The notes below the pieces were generated by a model that saw only the letters and a program-made list of their open reading frames with translations, did no database searches and was not told the origin of the DNA. This document shows, piece after piece, positions 1-6,670 of a DNA stretch of 13,211 bases. Position numbers and translations under genes: made by a program. This DNA is from Kiritimatiellales bacterium. Its GTDB lineage: Bacteria > Verrucomicrobiota > Kiritimatiellia > Kiritimatiellales > Pontiellaceae. Within the stretch, counting starts at the first letter, position 1, and every line of letters starts with the position of its first letter. The stretch is taken from positions 1-13,211 of the forward strand of contig DAOUQA010000042.1 in NCBI GenBank assembly GCA_030625905.1, written 5' to 3'.

Positions 1-180
1 CGGCTCGGGTTCGGGCTGCTGCTCGGCTGTCGGCTCGGGCTCGGGCTGCTGCTCGGCTGTCGGCTCGGGCTCGGGCTGTTGCGCCTGTTCGGGCTGCTGC
101 TCGGCTGTCGGCTCGGGTTGCTGCAGCGGTTCCGGTTGCTGTTCAGGCATCGGCTCCGGTTCGGGCTGCTGCTCGGGTAT
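1..180 (-). repeat. 30-bp tandem repeats encoding AEQQPEPEPT
   Basis: Positions 1-30 and 31-60 are near-identical 30-bp units. A third unit begins at 61 and is interrupted by an 18-bp insertion before it ends at 108, and degenerate units continue to about 180. On the minus strand they read as AEQQPEPEPT decapeptides. All length changes are multiples of three, so the frame is kept. The array continues past the left edge, so the copy number is unknown. Confidence 0.85.
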
Positions 181-363
181 CGACAAGGGTTCGTCCGCTA
201 TGCCGCCGGCGAGGAAACGCTGGAGATCCGCAAGTACAGTCTCCTTGACTTCTTCAAGACGTTGCGCCTCATCCACCTTTCCCTTTAAGTCAACATACTC
301 GTCATAAGGTATCTGCAGATTTTCTGAATTTTCCCCATACAAATAGGTTTCCTTGTCTCTCAT
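1..363 (-). CDS. Hypothetical Glu/Pro/Gln-rich repeat protein, 3' end outside window
   Basis: I do not recognise this gene. The minus frame is open from 363 to the window edge (121 codons) and its C-terminal part lies outside. The first ~65 residues are charged and probably helical (YVDLKGKVDEAQRLEE...). They are followed by a low-complexity region of repeats of the type AEQQPEPEPT, typical of an extended linker or spacer. An in-frame TGA (378-376) lies directly before a possible ATG at 375. I prefer the ATG at 363 because GGAG sits six bases before it. No signal peptide or membrane segment is visible in the part present. A strong sigma-54-like promoter lies upstream (about 437-421), divergent from the large PAS protein. 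The frame choice is supported by codon sense: the opposite strand gives only a Leu/Gly/Arg repeat. The function cannot be inferred without the missing C-terminus. Confidence 0.7.
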   Translation of the reverse strand, partial: MRDKETYLYGENSENLQIPYDEYVDLKGKVDEAQRLEEVKETVLADLQRFLAGGIADEPLSIPEQQPEPEPMPEQQPEPLQQPEPTAEQQPEQAQQPEPEPTAEQQPEPEPTAEQQPEPEP

Positions 364-419
364 TGTCCGCTCCATTCACAAATTCAAATTGGTTTGTTTC
401 AATGTTCCGGGAGCATTCA

Positions 420-437
420 GAGCATTGTCCGTGCCAT
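420..437 (-). promoter_or_regulatory. Candidate sigma-54 (-24/-12) promoter for the left-edge gene
   Basis: Read on the minus strand, the sequence is TGGCACG-N4-ATGCT. The -24 element (436-430) matches the RpoN consensus exactly. The invariant GG (435-434) and GC (423-422) are separated by exactly ten bases. Counting from the -12 C, transcription would start near 410, giving a 5' leader of about 47 bases to the ATG at 363. This is a motif match only; no activator-binding site was identified. Confidence 0.5.
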
Positions 438-681
438 GTATTCTGTTTGCATTTATTTACCCGGAGCCTTTTTTTGTATCTAATAAGTACTCGCTGTGCC
501 GGGCGGTAGACTTCGCCATTGCGCAAACTATCACCCTCTGCTGGGATGGAAAAATCAAGGCCGACTGGACACCCATTCCGCTCATCGGCTACTTCGCCGT
601 TCCTTAGGTGCAACCCTTTTTTCCTGCGCCCTTCGAAAATCAACGATTGGGCCAACAATACCCCGGGGAAAGGGGGCGTTC

Positions 682-700
682 CTTGGCATACAACCTGCTT
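682..700 (+). promoter_or_regulatory. Candidate sigma-54 (-24/-12) promoter for the PAS/pseudokinase gene
   Basis: The sequence reads TTGGCATA-N4-CTGCT. GG (685-686) and GC (697-698) are ten bases apart, as RpoN promoters require. The -12 box deviates (CTGC for TTGC), so the match is weaker than the divergent one. The predicted start is near 710, 39 bases before the ATG at 749. No good -35/-10 sigma-70 pair was found in the same stretch. Confidence 0.4.
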
Positions 701-748
701 TAATCCATTAGGATTTATCGCCAATATGGCAGGAATGAGGCACCGAAA

Positions 749-3700
749 ATGAATATGAAACACAGCTCGATTTCAACGCGACCCCTTTTGGGAATGGCAC
801 TGGCCCCCTTGATCCCGGCCACCACGCATGCCCAGGCGACCGAGGGCTTTCTGGCGGCGGTTCTTCCGGCCGAAATGGGCTCGCCCGCTTTCCTAATTAC
901 TGGATCGCTGCTGCTTTCTTCCATTATATTGGTCTTTATATTCAGATCCCGTTTCAATGGTGTTCGCACAGAGCTCAAAGATATGACCACCGAACTCAAA
1001 AACACCCGTGAGCGACTCACCGAAACGAATCAGGTACTTGATAAAACCGATAAAAACCTCAAGAACACCACCCAGCGCTATCAAGGTATTCTGTTCGATG
1101 CCGAGGTAGGCATGTTTCAAATGGATCTCGACGGGAAATGCACCTACATCAACTCCGCGCTCCAGAAGATGTCTGGTCTCTACCCGAAAAAAGCGCTCGT
1201 GGAAGGTCTTCAAAGTGCCATCCATCCCGATGACCGGGCAGACTTCAATAAATCCCTAAAATCCTTCAACAAAAGCGATAAGCCTTTTTCCATCTCTTTC
1301 CGGTTCAAGCCGGCCAGAAGCCCTGAAGTCCATGTCGCCTGCCGCGCAAGCAAGGTCCTCAACGAAAAGAAAGATGCCGAAAGCTATATCGGCTGGGTTA
1401 CGGATGTTACAGGCTTCCACGAAGAGCAGCTCCGGGAACAAGCGGAAACCGCGCACTATGCCCATTTTGTCGCAGAAACCATCGAGGGCTACTACCACCT
1501 TGCTCCCGAAGCCCCGATCCCCCTCGTTGACTCCGCCGACAAGATGGCGGCAGCCATCATGGAAAATATGAAACTCTCCAACTGCAACAAAACCTTTGCC
1601 TCCCAGTATGGAGCCTCCCCCTCCTCGCTTAAGGGAAAAGGCATCAATGCCCTTCAAGACGGATGCGGCCCGTTCAAAAAAATCGACTCGATCAAGAAAC
1701 TGATCGAGGCCGACTACAAGCTGCTCGATATTGAATCCGTCCGGCAGGACCCGCGCGGCAACCGGCTCAGCCTGTTCAACAATGCGATCGGAATCGTTGA
1801 AGACAACAAACTCGTCGGCATATGGGGCTCCCATCGGAATGTCAGCCAACAGAAACGCGAGAAGGAAGAGCTCATTAGCCAAACCCGGTTCATGCACCGA
1901 ATCCTCGATACCCTGCCAGCCGATGTCCACGTAAAGGACACCCGCTGCCGCTATCTCTACGCCAGCCAAAAACTCGCCAAACGAACAGGGATTCCCCAGG
2001 AGAAATGGATCGGCAAGACCATTTTCGAAGTCATGCCCGCCACTCCGCGCGACCACGACAAGAACGCGATCAATGTCATGAAGACCGGCAAGCTCAGCCG
2101 TGAGGAACGCCCATACGAAGCCCACAAGAAATCCGGTTGGATGGAAAGTGTCCAGATTCCCCTTGTCTCCGACGAGGGCCTTGTCGAAGGCATTGTCGGA
2201 TTGTCGTTCGAAATCAGCGAACGCAAGAAAAAAGAAGATGCGACCCTGCACAAACAACAGCAGCTCGAGAAGCAACTCAAGCAACGGACGGATGAACTTC
2301 AAGAATCGCAATGCGAGTATGGAAAAACCGCAACCGCCTTGCTCGATACCAACCAGAAGCTGGGCGTCCACAAGGCCGAAATGGAAAACCAGCAACACGA
2401 ATTCAACGAACAACTCAAGGACCGCAAGCATGCGGTGGAAACGTTGCGCCGCAACGAGGAAACGTTGCTAACCCGTCAAAAGCACCTCGAAGAGCAGCTC
2501 TCCCAGCGGCTAAGCGAACTGGATGCCGAAACCGACAAACGCAAGAAATGGGAAGAGCTCATTTCCATCAAGGAAAACGAACTCAAGAAGCTCGAGGAAT
2601 TCGTCAGCGACCTCGGCAAGCAACTCGAAACGGAGACGACCCAGTGCAAGCAGATGGAGACCGATCTTGAAGCAAGCAAAGGCGAACATGCGGCACGAAA
2701 AGTGGCCGAGACTCACCTCAAGAAAACAACAGCATCGCTGCAGGCAGCGCAAACACGCATCCAGATGCTAACCGAACAGCACGCCACCGAACTCGAACAC
2801 GAAGTGGCCGAACGCAAGTCCGCCACCACGAAGTTAATTCAGAATACGGAGGAGCTCGACGAGCTCAAACAGCAATTCAACACACGCATCGAGCAGGAAA
2901 CCAAGTCCCTGAAAAAAGAGCTCGCCCAAAAGCAGATCCGGGAGAAAGCCTTGCGCCAGCAGGAAAAGGATCTCGAAGGGCGCATCAAGGAACTGGAAAA
3001 AATGCTGCAGTCCAAGGTACAGGCGCACAACGAACAGATCCAGGCCCGCGAAGGCGCGGAAGTGAAGCGCCAACAGGTGGAGCACAAGCTCGAACAAATG
3101 GGCACCCGACAAGGTCAGTTGATTGAACGCGAAACGCAGAAGCTGAATCTCAACATCGCGGAGATCCGCCTCGAAGAAATCAAGCTGCGCAAGAAAGTCG
3201 GCGATCTTCAGCAGGAAAAGGAGAATCTCGAGAACCTGTCCAAAACCCGTGCGGCGGAACTGGACAAGGCCTCCAAGGAGCGAGGGGAATTGTCTACCGC
3301 CCTCTCCGATACCCAGGAAAAACTTGAAGAACTTGAAAAAGGCCAGGCCAAGCTCATTGCCAAGGAAACCAAGACCCTTCAGGCTGAGTTGAAGAACCTC
3401 AAGCAAACCGAAGGCGACCTTCGCCAACAGGAAGAGCTCCTCAGGAAACAAGGCGCCGATCTGGAGGAAACCATCAAACAGCTTTCCACAGATCTAAAGA
3501 CCGAAGCCCAGAACCGCGGCAACGTGGAAAAAGAGATGCAGGAACTCCAGATTGCCTTCGATGCAAGCCAGGACAATGTCACCACGATGGTTAAACAGCA
3601 GACCCAGGAGCTCAACGAACAGATTAAGCAGCATAAGAAGAACGAAGTGGATTTGAAGAAGACCGAGGATTCCCTGAAAAAGCAGGCCGCCGCACTGCAG

Positions 3701-5062
3701 GAAACCATCGAGACCCGCACCCGCGAACTGGCCGAGACCCAGAAGGAACGCGCAAAGGCCGAACTTGAGCTCGTGCAGGTCATCGAACGCTCCAGTCAAG
3801 GCGCAAAGGAAATCGAAGCGCAAATTGCAGGGATCAAGAAAGAGCACTTGGCCGAGATTAAACGCGTCAAAGACGAGCAAAAGGACTTGCGCCAAAAGGA
3901 AGTATACTACCGCTCCCTCTTCCAGGCCTCGGCCGATGCCTTCCTCCAGATCGATCCAAAGAGCGGCCAGATCCAGTCGGGCAATCTTGCCGCCGCCCAG
4001 CTATTCGGCGAAGAAACCACGAACACCTTGGAAGGAAAGACGATCGACGTCCTTTCCCCCGGACTCCAATCCGGCAATATGTCCTCCCCCGACATGGCCA
4101 AGGCCCGGTTGCACAGCACGCTTGAAACAGGACATGAAAGTTTCGAGTGGCAATTCATGAAAACCGACAAGACGACATTCCACAGCCTCGTCTCCTTTAG
4201 CACCATCCATGTCGAGGAAAGGCAACTGGTTCTTGCCGTAATCAACGATATCTCCGAGCTCAAGCAGCAGCAGGCCGAACTACAGCAAACCATCGACGAA
4301 GCCCATGCGGCCAACCAGATGAATAGTAAAATCGTCGACGAGGTAACCGAGACCGTTCAAGCTTCGCTCGACCCAGTCGTGGATTCAGCCGCCACGATAG
4401 AAAAGGCCGAAAACCTCACCGAGGAACAAAAGATCGATGTGGCGACCATCAACCGCAACTGCCGTACGCTGATCGATACCATGAACTATCGCCGCGAGCT
4501 TAGTCATCTGGCCGATGGTTCAGATGAAGTTGTGCCCACCAAGTGCGACCTGCACGAGCTCATCAAGGATCTCGACGAACAGTTCTCCAAACGTGCCGAA
4601 ACCAAGAAGCTCTTCTTTGCGGTTAGCTATGCGCAGTACCAGTCCGCCAACAATCTCCCCAAATTCGTTGAAGGCGATGAACAAAAGGTACGGAAGGTGC
4701 TCGGCATCCTGCTCGGCTACGCCCTCTCCCATACCGAAAAAGGCCGGCTCGGCCTTCATGCCACGCGGAAGACGGACGACGGAGACGGCCTTTCCGTAGC
4801 CTTCGAGCTCGCCTACACCGGCAAGGAAAACCAGGATAAATTGTTGTCGCAGGTCTTCGGCTCCGATGACACCAAAGTCGAAGACATGCACTATGGTCTA
4901 ACGCTCGCCCAGCGGTATGTACGGATGTTGGACGGGGAAATCGAACTCGAATATCGCAAAGGCGACGTCACCGCGATCCTGATCGACTTCCCCTTCAAGA
5001 AAGTGGAATCGGAAATCGTCATGCCCACCGAGAATGCCGAACCAAAGGAGGGGGCGGCATAG
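749..5062 (+). CDS. Membrane-anchored multi-PAS coiled-coil protein with a degenerate histidine-kinase module
   Basis: This 1437-residue protein probably acts as a signalling scaffold at the inner membrane. It has a signal-like N-terminus (cleavage possible after THA, residue 28) and one membrane helix (46-65). PAS domains lie at about 111-225, 235-370 (divergent), 380-495 and 1053-1173. A very long charged coiled coil fills 495-1052. The C-terminus (about 1190-1420) aligns by eye with DHp plus HATPase_c, but the key residues are gone. Glu1201 replaces the phospho-acceptor His, Tyr1324 the N-box Asn (GYALSHT), Tyr1356 the G1 Asp (YTGKEN), and the G2 glycines are mostly lost (HYGLTL, from 1381). 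I therefore infer that it cannot autophosphorylate. The ATG at 749 is preceded by GAGG at 737-740, eight bases upstream; a second ATG at 755 is too far from it. No response regulator lies next to it, so its partners are unknown. The domain calls are fairly secure; the pseudokinase reading is an inference from motifs. Confidence 0.9.
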   Translation: MNMKHSSISTRPLLGMALAPLIPATTHAQATEGFLAAVLPAEMGSPAFLITGSLLLSSIILVFIFRSRFNGVRTELKDMTTELKNTRERLTETNQVLDKTDKNLKNTTQRYQGILFDAEVGMFQMDLDGKCTYINSALQKMSGLYPKKALVEGLQSAIHPDDRADFNKSLKSFNKSDKPFSISFRFKPARSPEVHVACRASKVLNEKKDAESYIGWVTDVTGFHEEQLREQAETAHYAHFVAETIEGYYHLAPEAPIPLVDSADKMAAAIMENMKLSNCNKTFASQYGASPSSLKGKGINALQDGCGPFKKIDSIKKLIEADYKLLDIESVRQDPRGNRLSLFNNAIGIVEDNKLVGIWGSHRNVSQQKREKEELISQTRFMHRILDTLPADVHVKDTRCRYLYASQKLAKRTGIPQEKWIGKTIFEVMPATPRDHDKNAINVMKTGKLSREERPYEAHKKSGWMESVQIPLVSDEGLVEGIVGLSFEISERKKKEDATLHKQQQLEKQLKQRTDELQESQCEYGKTATALLDTNQKLGVHKAEMENQQHEFNEQLKDRKHAVETLRRNEETLLTRQKHLEEQLSQRLSELDAETDKRKKWEELISIKENELKKLEEFVSDLGKQLETETTQCKQMETDLEASKGEHAARKVAETHLKKTTASLQAAQTRIQMLTEQHATELEHEVAERKSATTKLIQNTEELDELKQQFNTRIEQETKSLKKELAQKQIREKALRQQEKDLEGRIKELEKMLQSKVQAHNEQIQAREGAEVKRQQVEHKLEQMGTRQGQLIERETQKLNLNIAEIRLEEIKLRKKVGDLQQEKENLENLSKTRAAELDKASKERGELSTALSDTQEKLEELEKGQAKLIAKETKTLQAELKNLKQTEGDLRQQEELLRKQGADLEETIKQLSTDLKTEAQNRGNVEKEMQELQIAFDASQDNVTTMVKQQTQELNEQIKQHKKNEVDLKKTEDSLKKQAAALQETIETRTRELAETQKERAKAELELVQVIERSSQGAKEIEAQIAGIKKEHLAEIKRVKDEQKDLRQKEVYYRSLFQASADAFLQIDPKSGQIQSGNLAAAQLFGEETTNTLEGKTIDVLSPGLQSGNMSSPDMAKARLHSTLETGHESFEWQFMKTDKTTFHSLVSFSTIHVEERQLVLAVINDISELKQQQAELQQTIDEAHAANQMNSKIVDEVTETVQASLDPVVDSAATIEKAENLTEEQKIDVATINRNCRTLIDTMNYRRELSHLADGSDEVVPTKCDLHELIKDLDEQFSKRAETKKLFFAVSYAQYQSANNLPKFVEGDEQKVRKVLGILLGYALSHTEKGRLGLHATRKTDDGDGLSVAFELAYTGKENQDKLLSQVFGSDDTKVEDMHYGLTLAQRYVRMLDGEIELEYRKGDVTAILIDFPFKKVESEIVMPTENAEPKEGAA
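2654..3901 (+). repeat. 78-residue (234-bp) coiled-coil repeats inside the PAS protein
   Basis: A motif of the form IxxETxxLxxEL, then KxxExxLRQxE, recurs with its first position at residues 636 (degenerate), 714, 792, 870, 948 and 1026. The spacing is exactly 78 residues each time. The intervening 52 residues also align, for example KLEQMGTRQGQL with KLEELEKGQAKL. The last copy is cut after 26 residues, where DLRQKEVYYRSLF runs directly into the fourth PAS domain. Two more diverged copies seem to precede 636 but are out of register by about 13 residues. Confidence 0.75.
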
Positions 5063-5121
5063 AACGCCCCAGTCCTCGGGAAACCAAGAACACGTCGGCC
5101 GGGAACTACAACTCCCGGCCG
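5051..5121. terminator. Two hairpins between convergent genes, possible weak bidirectional terminator
   Basis: A GGGGCG/CGCCCC stem (5051-5056 with 5065-5070) spans the stop codon of the PAS gene. A second, perfect 9-bp stem (CGGCCGGGA at 5096-5104 with 5113-5121) spans the stop codon of the minus-strand arsR-like gene. Neither is followed by a real T-run on either strand, so intrinsic termination would be weak. The second hairpin is the better candidate for ending the minus-strand transcript. Confidence 0.35.
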
Positions 5122-5423
5122 TTGGCGTTCCGGCGCTTGATGTCCCTCTTGGCAACATGTGCCGTCGGCTGGAAAATTTTGAGGATCTCGGGAGCTTCAA
5201 GATGGTAGACCACCTTGTTCAGATGACGTCTCCCACTGATGATGCCCGCCTTCTCAAGGGTTGCCAGATGCCTTGAAACATTGGACTGGTTGATGGTTCC
5301 AAGAGCCCCCAAATCACGAACACAGCGATCCCCCTGCCGCAATTCATCAATAATCCTCAACCTCATTGGATGAGCCGCCGCCTTTAAGACTCCCGCACAA
5401 ATCACTGCCGTTTGATATTTCAT
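5106..5423 (-). CDS. ArsR/SmtB-family winged-helix transcriptional repressor
   Basis: This 105-residue DNA-binding protein has the usual length of ArsR-family repressors, which leave DNA when they bind a metal or change redox state. Diagnostic stretches are AAAHPMRLRIIDEL (16-29), the recognition-helix region QSNVSRHLATLEKAGI (46-61) and the beta-wing GRRHLNKVVYHL (64-75). The classical metal motif ELCVCDL appears as DRCVRDL (32-38). Cys34 remains, but the second Cys is Arg36, so the arsenical CxC site is broken. Cys9 and Cys34 might form another sensor pair. The start at 5423 has no Shine-Dalgarno sequence. A perfect palindrome lies 8-33 bases upstream, suggesting autoregulation. The gene is divergent from the GH18 gene, which may share the operator. 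Ligand unknown. Confidence 0.9.
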   Translation of the reverse strand: MKYQTAVICAGVLKAAAHPMRLRIIDELRQGDRCVRDLGALGTINQSNVSRHLATLEKAGIISGRRHLNKVVYHLEAPEILKIFQPTAHVAKRDIKRRNANGREL

Positions 5424-5430
5424 GAATATG

Positions 5431-5456
5431 ACATTATGCGCATATGCGCATAATGT
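5431..5456. promoter_or_regulatory. Perfect 26-bp palindrome, likely ArsR-type operator
   Basis: The sequence is a complete palindrome with the core TGCGCATATGCGCA, centred between 5443 and 5444. It lies in the 99-bp gap between the divergent arsR-like and GH18 genes. AT-rich dyads of this kind are the usual sites of ArsR-family dimers. On the plus strand it lies between a possible -35 (ATGACA, 5428-5433) and a possible -10 (CATAAT, 5449-5454, short 15-base spacer), so binding could block both directions. The dyad is certain; which protein binds it is inferred. Confidence 0.7.
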
Positions 5457-5522
5457 ATATATAAAAATTTCAGGGGGCTTTCCTTTGACTCGCCAGCAGC
5501 ACCTCTCTACCCTCTTTTCTCA

Positions 5523-6473
5523 ATGAAAAAAGCAATCCTACTACTCTCCTTTGCAGCCGCCACTTCCTTCGCTGCACCAAGCCGCGTTTCCGAGGTTTGG
5601 GTCTATCTCATGAAGGGTGAGGAAACCCATTTTCCGGCCCAATCGTCCATAACCGATGTCGCCTGCTTCAGCGCCAAAATCGATGGCGACGGCAATCTCA
5701 ACGGTGGCCATCTGCGCCCCCCCGCCCTGCTCGGCGCAAACCCCGGAACCCGCTACCACCTTGTCGTCACCATTCCGTGGAACACCACCTTGGCGCACAT
5801 CTTCCTCGACCCCGAACTCCCCTTCCGGAGCCGCATCATCGCCGACATTGTCGAGCGCTCAAAGCCCTTCGATGGTTTACAAATCGATTTTGAGAGCATC
5901 AACAAGGACGACGGCACCGCCTACCTCAACTTCCTCGCCACCGTCAAAAAAGCACTGCCGAAAGAAAAACTCTTCAGCGTCGCCGTCATGGCGCGCTGGG
6001 CCGGGCACAAGCAGGCAAACCCCACCGACGCCTTTGACTATCCCTTTATCGGAATGATTGCCGACCGCGTCGTTGTTATGGCCTACGACGAGCACTACCG
6101 CGGCGGCGGCCCCGGCTCGGTCGCCTCGCTACCATGGTGCAGGAAAATCTATTCCTACGCTCTCGCAACCATCGAGCCCGACAAGCTCATCATGGGCATT
6201 CCGCTCTATGGACGCGGCTGGCAAACCCCCTCCCTTGCCCGCGCCTACAAGAACTCCGAAGTCGTCGATGAATTGGTCGCCAAAGGCATAAAATCAAAAT
6301 GGGATCCGGAAACCGGCGGAACCTACTCCTTCACCGAAACCGTCAATGTCACCGTGCACTACGAAACCCTGCAATCCCTCGACGCCAAGCTCAACCTCTA
6401 CACGCAGCACCCCATCTGCGGCGTCGCCTACTGGCGTATCAGCCAGGAGCCTGAAGGCTTTTGGGAGCCATAA
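5523..6473 (+). CDS. Secreted glycoside hydrolase family 18 protein (YaaH/chitinase-like)
   Basis: This 316-residue enzyme probably hydrolyses beta-1,4-linked N-acetylglucosamine polymers such as chitin or peptidoglycan glycan. A Sec signal peptide (MKKAILLLSFAAATSFA, cut near 18) directs export. The catalytic GH18 motif is FDGLQIDFE (116-124). Asp117, Asp122 and the proton donor Glu124 are present, while the middle Asp of DxxDxDxE is Gln120, as is common in YaaH/SleL-like members, where it is often Asn or Gln. MAYDEHYRGGGPGS (from 186) matches the second GH18 signature of the same group, and GVAYWRI supplies the C-terminal Trp. No carbohydrate-binding or LysM module is attached. No Shine-Dalgarno is visible before the ATG; the leader is pyrimidine-rich. 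The gene is divergent from the ArsR-like repressor. The exact substrate cannot be told from the sequence. Confidence 0.88.
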   Translation: MKKAILLLSFAAATSFAAPSRVSEVWVYLMKGEETHFPAQSSITDVACFSAKIDGDGNLNGGHLRPPALLGANPGTRYHLVVTIPWNTTLAHIFLDPELPFRSRIIADIVERSKPFDGLQIDFESINKDDGTAYLNFLATVKKALPKEKLFSVAVMARWAGHKQANPTDAFDYPFIGMIADRVVVMAYDEHYRGGGPGSVASLPWCRKIYSYALATIEPDKLIMGIPLYGRGWQTPSLARAYKNSEVVDELVAKGIKSKWDPETGGTYSFTETVNVTVHYETLQSLDAKLNLYTQHPICGVAYWRISQEPEGFWEP

Positions 6474-6483
6474 CGTAGCCGCG

Positions 6484-6558
6484 GTGGAGTGCGGCATTTC
6501 TGTACCGCTTTCAGCCAGCGTTTGGTAGAAAAGCGGAACTCTAAGTTCCGCACTCCAC
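6484..6558. repeat. 75-bp intergenic inverted-repeat element (REP/MITE-like)
   Basis: The element is bounded by perfect 11-bp inverted repeats GTGGAGTGCGG (6484-6494) and CCGCACTCCAC (6548-6558). Inside, GCGGAACT-CTA-AGTTCCGC (6533-6551) forms an 8-bp hairpin that overlaps the right arm, and CCGCTTT/AAAGCGG can pair across the middle. It lies just after the GH18 stop codon. A further ACCGCTTTCC stretch follows it. No target-site duplication is obvious. It may act as a transcript-end structure or be a dispersed repeat. Confidence 0.6.
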
Positions 6559-6599
6559 AAATACCGCTTTCCAAGCCCACCCGACTCCACTACATTTCT

Positions 6600-6645
6600 G
6601 CCTAACATGGAAAAACATGTGATAGGCGGATTCCGCTTCTGCCTA
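6600..6645 (+). promoter_or_regulatory. Two mutually exclusive hairpins in the leader of the M20 peptidase gene
   Basis: Hairpin 1 pairs GCCTA-ACATG (6600-6609) with CATGT-(GA bulge)-TAGGC (6616-6627) around a GAAAAA loop. Hairpin 2 pairs AGGCGG (6624-6629) with CCGCTT (6633-6638), one G-U pair included. Both need bases 6624-6627, so only one can form. A second GCCTA copy at 6641-6645 could also compete for TAGGC. The peptidase Shine-Dalgarno follows at 6661-6665. The arrangement resembles an attenuator or a protein-binding site, but no known riboswitch class is recognised. Confidence 0.3.
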
Positions 6646-6670
6646 ATCGTTCTACTCAGAGAGGGTAATG

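Larger units (their letters stand above)
364..748. other. Divergent intergenic region
   Basis: About 385 bp separate two divergent genes. Apart from the two sigma-54-like promoters it holds an 8-bp palindrome TTGCGCAA (519-526) and a short direct repeat ACTTCGCC (509-516 and 590-597). A T-run at 469-475 has no convincing hairpin before it. Frames that stay open here have no convincing start, RBS or recognisable domain. The palindrome or the repeat could be sites for an enhancer-binding activator, but that is speculation. Confidence 0.4.

Noticed and set aside
79..288. Plus-strand Leu/Gly/Arg repeat frame at the left edge
   Set aside because: It is the antisense of the AEQQPEPEPT repeats. The minus frame has an RBS and a promoter-like sequence.
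661..680. CCCCGGGG palindrome and G-run as a structured regulatory RNA
   Set aside because: Short low-complexity pairing only; no larger fold or known riboswitch motif found.
302..763. Open minus-strand frame of 153 codons between the two divergent genes
   Set aside because: It overlaps the start of both neighbouring genes, has no recognisable domain, contains a repeated LRNGEV-type stretch explained by the ACTTCGCC direct repeat, and covers both promoter candidates.
1256..2431. 391-codon minus-strand open frame inside the PAS gene
   Set aside because: It is Leu/Phe/Val-rich, antisense to Glu/Lys-rich coding sequence, which produces long antisense frames by composition alone. The plus frame has clear PAS domains.
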